This document shows positions 62,437-64,000 of a stretch of DNA of 64,000 bases, one piece after another. Location: the NCBI RefSeq assembly GCF_937958975.1, contig NZ_CALGRE010000015.1, positions 1-64,000 of the forward strand, given 5' to 3'. Numbering within the stretch: position 1 is the stretch's first letter; each line of letters opens with the position of its first letter. The notes beneath the pieces were generated by a model. The model made no database searches. It saw only the letters and a list, made by a program, of their open reading frames with translations, and had not been told where the DNA came from. A program made the translations under genes and the position numbers. Source of the stretch: an uncultured Eubacterium sp. (lineage in GTDB: Bacteria > Bacillota > Clostridia > Lachnospirales > Lachnospiraceae).

Positions 62437-62991
62437 ATGTTTGATCAGAAAAAAATTCAAGAAGCAGTAAAATTATTATTAGAAGGTATCGGTGAGGACG
62501 TAAACAGAGAGGGGTTGAAAGAAACTCCGGCGAGAGTGGCGAGAATGTATCAGGAATTGTGTGCGGGAATGGAACAAAGCCCAAAAGAGCATTTATCTAA
62601 GGTATTTTCTTGTGACAATGAAAATGTGGTAATTGAAAAAGATATCACATTTTACTCTACCTGTGAGCATCATCTGATGCCTTTTTATGGTAAGGTTCAT
62701 ATAGCATATATTCCGAATGGAAGAGTGGTTGGAATTAGTAAATTAGCAAGAACAGTTGAGGTTTATGCCAGACGTCTGCAAATTCAGGAACAGATGACAA
62801 ATCAGATAGCTGAGGCAATAGAAGAATATCTCGGTGCAAAAGGTGTATATGTGATGGTTGAAGCCGAACATATGTGTATGTCCGCAAGAGGAATAAAAAA
62901 GCCGGGAAGTAAGACCATTACTTTTGCAGCAAAGGGGGTATTTCAGGAAAATCAAGCGTTGAGACAGGAGATAACCATGCTTGTAATATAA
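62437..62991 (+). CDS. folE: GTP cyclohydrolase I (type IA)
   Basis: A 184-residue enzyme, the first step of folate biosynthesis (GTP to dihydroneopterin triphosphate). Zinc ligands are in STCEHHLMPFYGK (Cys and His) and MCMSARGI (second Cys). GVVGISKLAR-type sequence appears as GRVVGISKLART. Start follows AAAGGAGAG. The gap to folP is 47 bases. Confidence 0.97.
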   Translation: MFDQKKIQEAVKLLLEGIGEDVNREGLKETPARVARMYQELCAGMEQSPKEHLSKVFSCDNENVVIEKDITFYSTCEHHLMPFYGKVHIAYIPNGRVVGISKLARTVEVYARRLQIQEQMTNQIAEAIEEYLGAKGVYVMVEAEHMCMSARGIKKPGSKTITFAAKGVFQENQALRQEITMLVI

Positions 62992-63038
62992 ATTTTTTAT
63001 ATTAATACATGTAAGGTGGCAGACAGAAAGGAATAAAA

Positions 63039-63851
63039 ATGAATATTGGAAAATTCAGCTTTGATTTAGAAAATGAACCGATTATTATGGGTATTTTAAA
63101 TGTAACTCCGGATTCATTTTCTGATGGTGGAAAATGGAACAGTATAGATAAAGCGCTTGAACATACAGAGCAGATGATAGCAGAGGGTGCGAAAATTATT
63201 GATATCGGTGGAGAGTCTACGAGACCGGGATATACATTGATTCAGGAGGAAGAAGAAATTGAGAGGGTAATTCCGGTGATTGAGGCAGTAAAAGAGAGGT
63301 TTGATATTGCCGTTTCTCTTGATACATATAAGACAAAAGTGGCAAGAGAAGGTGTCGGTGCCGGAATTGATATGGTTAATGACGTGTGGGGCTTGAAATG
63401 GGGAACCTCAGATATGGCAGAGCTTGTGGCAGAGAGCGGAGTAGCTGTATGCGTGATGCATAATAAAGATAATACAAACTATAATAATTTTGTGGAAGAT
63501 ATTTTAGAGGAACTTCGTGAATCTGTGAATATTGCTCATAATGCAGGGGTAAAAGATTCACAAATTATTTTGGACCCGGGTGTCGGGTTTGGAAAAGATT
63601 TCAAACAGAATCTGATGGCGATTCAATATGTGGCTCGATTAAAAGAGCTGGGATATCCAATTCTTCTTGGAACATCAAGAAAATCTGTGATAGGATTCGC
63701 TTTAGATGTGGACAAGAATGATAGAATGGCAGGAACAGTGGCAACTACAGTAATGGGATACGAGAGGGGATGCAGTATTTTCCGTGTCCATGATGTGAAA
63801 GAAAATTATCAGGCACTGATGATGGCCAAGGCTATCAAGGGCGTAAAATGA
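63039..63851 (+). CDS. folP: Dihydropteroate synthase
   Basis: A 270-residue TIM-barrel enzyme that joins p-aminobenzoate to the pterin diphosphate. Both signatures are present: IMGILNVTPDSFSDGG and IIDIGGESTRPGYT. GVGFGKDFKQN and LGTSRKSVIG complete the active site. It is the target of sulfonamides. Start follows AGAAAGGAAT. Confidence 0.97.
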   Translation: MNIGKFSFDLENEPIIMGILNVTPDSFSDGGKWNSIDKALEHTEQMIAEGAKIIDIGGESTRPGYTLIQEEEEIERVIPVIEAVKERFDIAVSLDTYKTKVAREGVGAGIDMVNDVWGLKWGTSDMAELVAESGVAVCVMHNKDNTNYNNFVEDILEELRESVNIAHNAGVKDSQIILDPGVGFGKDFKQNLMAIQYVARLKELGYPILLGTSRKSVIGFALDVDKNDRMAGTVATTVMGYERGCSIFRVHDVKENYQALMMAKAIKGVK

Positions 63852-63870
63852 ACGTAAAGGGTAAAATAAT

Positions 63871-64000
63871 ATGGATTGTATTAAAATAAGGCAGCTGGAA
63901 GTTTTTGCGTATCATGGCTGCCGTGAAGATGAAAAGATAAATGGTCAAAAGTTTTATGTGGATGCTGATTTGTATACAGATATAAGAACACCTGGAAGCA
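63871..64000 (+). CDS. folB: Dihydroneopterin aldolase, 3' end beyond window
   Basis: The first 43 codons are visible: MDCIKIRQLEVFAYHG, then REDEKINGQKFYVDADLY. This matches FolB (L-x-V-x-x-x-H-G, then G-Q-x-F-x-V-D). It begins 19 bases after folP, with AAAGG upstream. The window ends inside the gene, so a FolB-FolK fusion cannot be excluded. Confidence 0.9.
   Translation, partial: MDCIKIRQLEVFAYHGCREDEKINGQKFYVDADLYTDIRTPGS

Overview
The window is low-GC, densely packed bacterial chromosome that looks like a member of the Clostridia, most likely Lachnospiraceae. The reasons are the AT-rich codon use, strong GGAGG-type ribosome binding sites, tRNAs with no encoded CCA, near-consensus vegetative promoters, DUF4364 and DUF1292 proteins, and the gene order tig-clpP-clpX-lon-engB followed by lepA-hemW. 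The species assignment is inference. No rRNA, insertion sequence, integrase, prophage or CRISPR array was seen.

Layout. 1-5.7 kb: end of a tRNA-Leu, a secreted GH25 muramidase, a NatA/NatB-like ABC exporter on the minus strand, tRNA-Arg, a tiny Asn/Ser/Thr/Lys repeat protein, a rhodanese and an RlmL-type methyltransferase. 5.7-14.9 kb: a membrane-anchored papain-like protease, RdgB and YfcE, a six-gene tRNA operon (Pro-Gly-Arg-His-Gln-Lys) behind a perfect-consensus promoter, a stand-alone FakA-type middle domain, a YjbR protein, a PdaA-like deacetylase, tRNA-Leu, a large membrane protein, a CYTH protein and a DJ-1 protein. 14.9-25 kb: a proteostasis and translation block (trigger factor, ClpP, ClpX, Lon, EngB, DUF4364, LepA, HemW).

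25.1-35.5 kb is the accessory highlight. Two small regulators stand next to a five-gene operon that reads as a phosphorothioation-linked SspABCD-E defence system: a PAPS-reductase-like sulfur transferase (SspD-like), a DUF4007 protein (SspB-like), a large P-loop ATPase (SspC-like), a cysteine desulfurase (SspA-like) and a DUF262/DUF1524 restriction effector (SspE-like). It sits directly after hemW, where many Firmicutes carry hrcA-grpE-dnaK. The SspD-like protein is unusual in having an N-terminal zinc-ribbon-like region and a C-terminal two-cluster ferredoxin.

35.5-53 kb holds envelope functions: an RND pump with a long coiled-coil insert and a TetR regulator behind a clear operator-promoter, UppP, a TVP38-family protein, a 1,721-residue secreted protein with three GH18 chitinase-type domains, and a TetR / LxxG-repeat lipoprotein / MMPL cluster. 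53-64 kb holds a cytidylate-kinase-like protein, an Ig/FN3 surface protein, a SecB-like chaperone, a P-loop kinase, GltX, a short UvrD-like helicase, DUF1292 and SH3 proteins, and a folate operon (folC-folE-folP-folB, the last cut by the window end).

Several non-coding structured elements occur between genes: a 53-nt element present twice in inverted orientation (about 55 kb apart), a 111-nt composite palindromic element between lepA and hemW, a pair of related 27-nt palindromes near 25.1 and 58.1 kb, a long hairpin block after the chitinase gene, and a perfect 35-bp palindrome before folC. They look like REP- or MITE-type repeats or structured RNAs.
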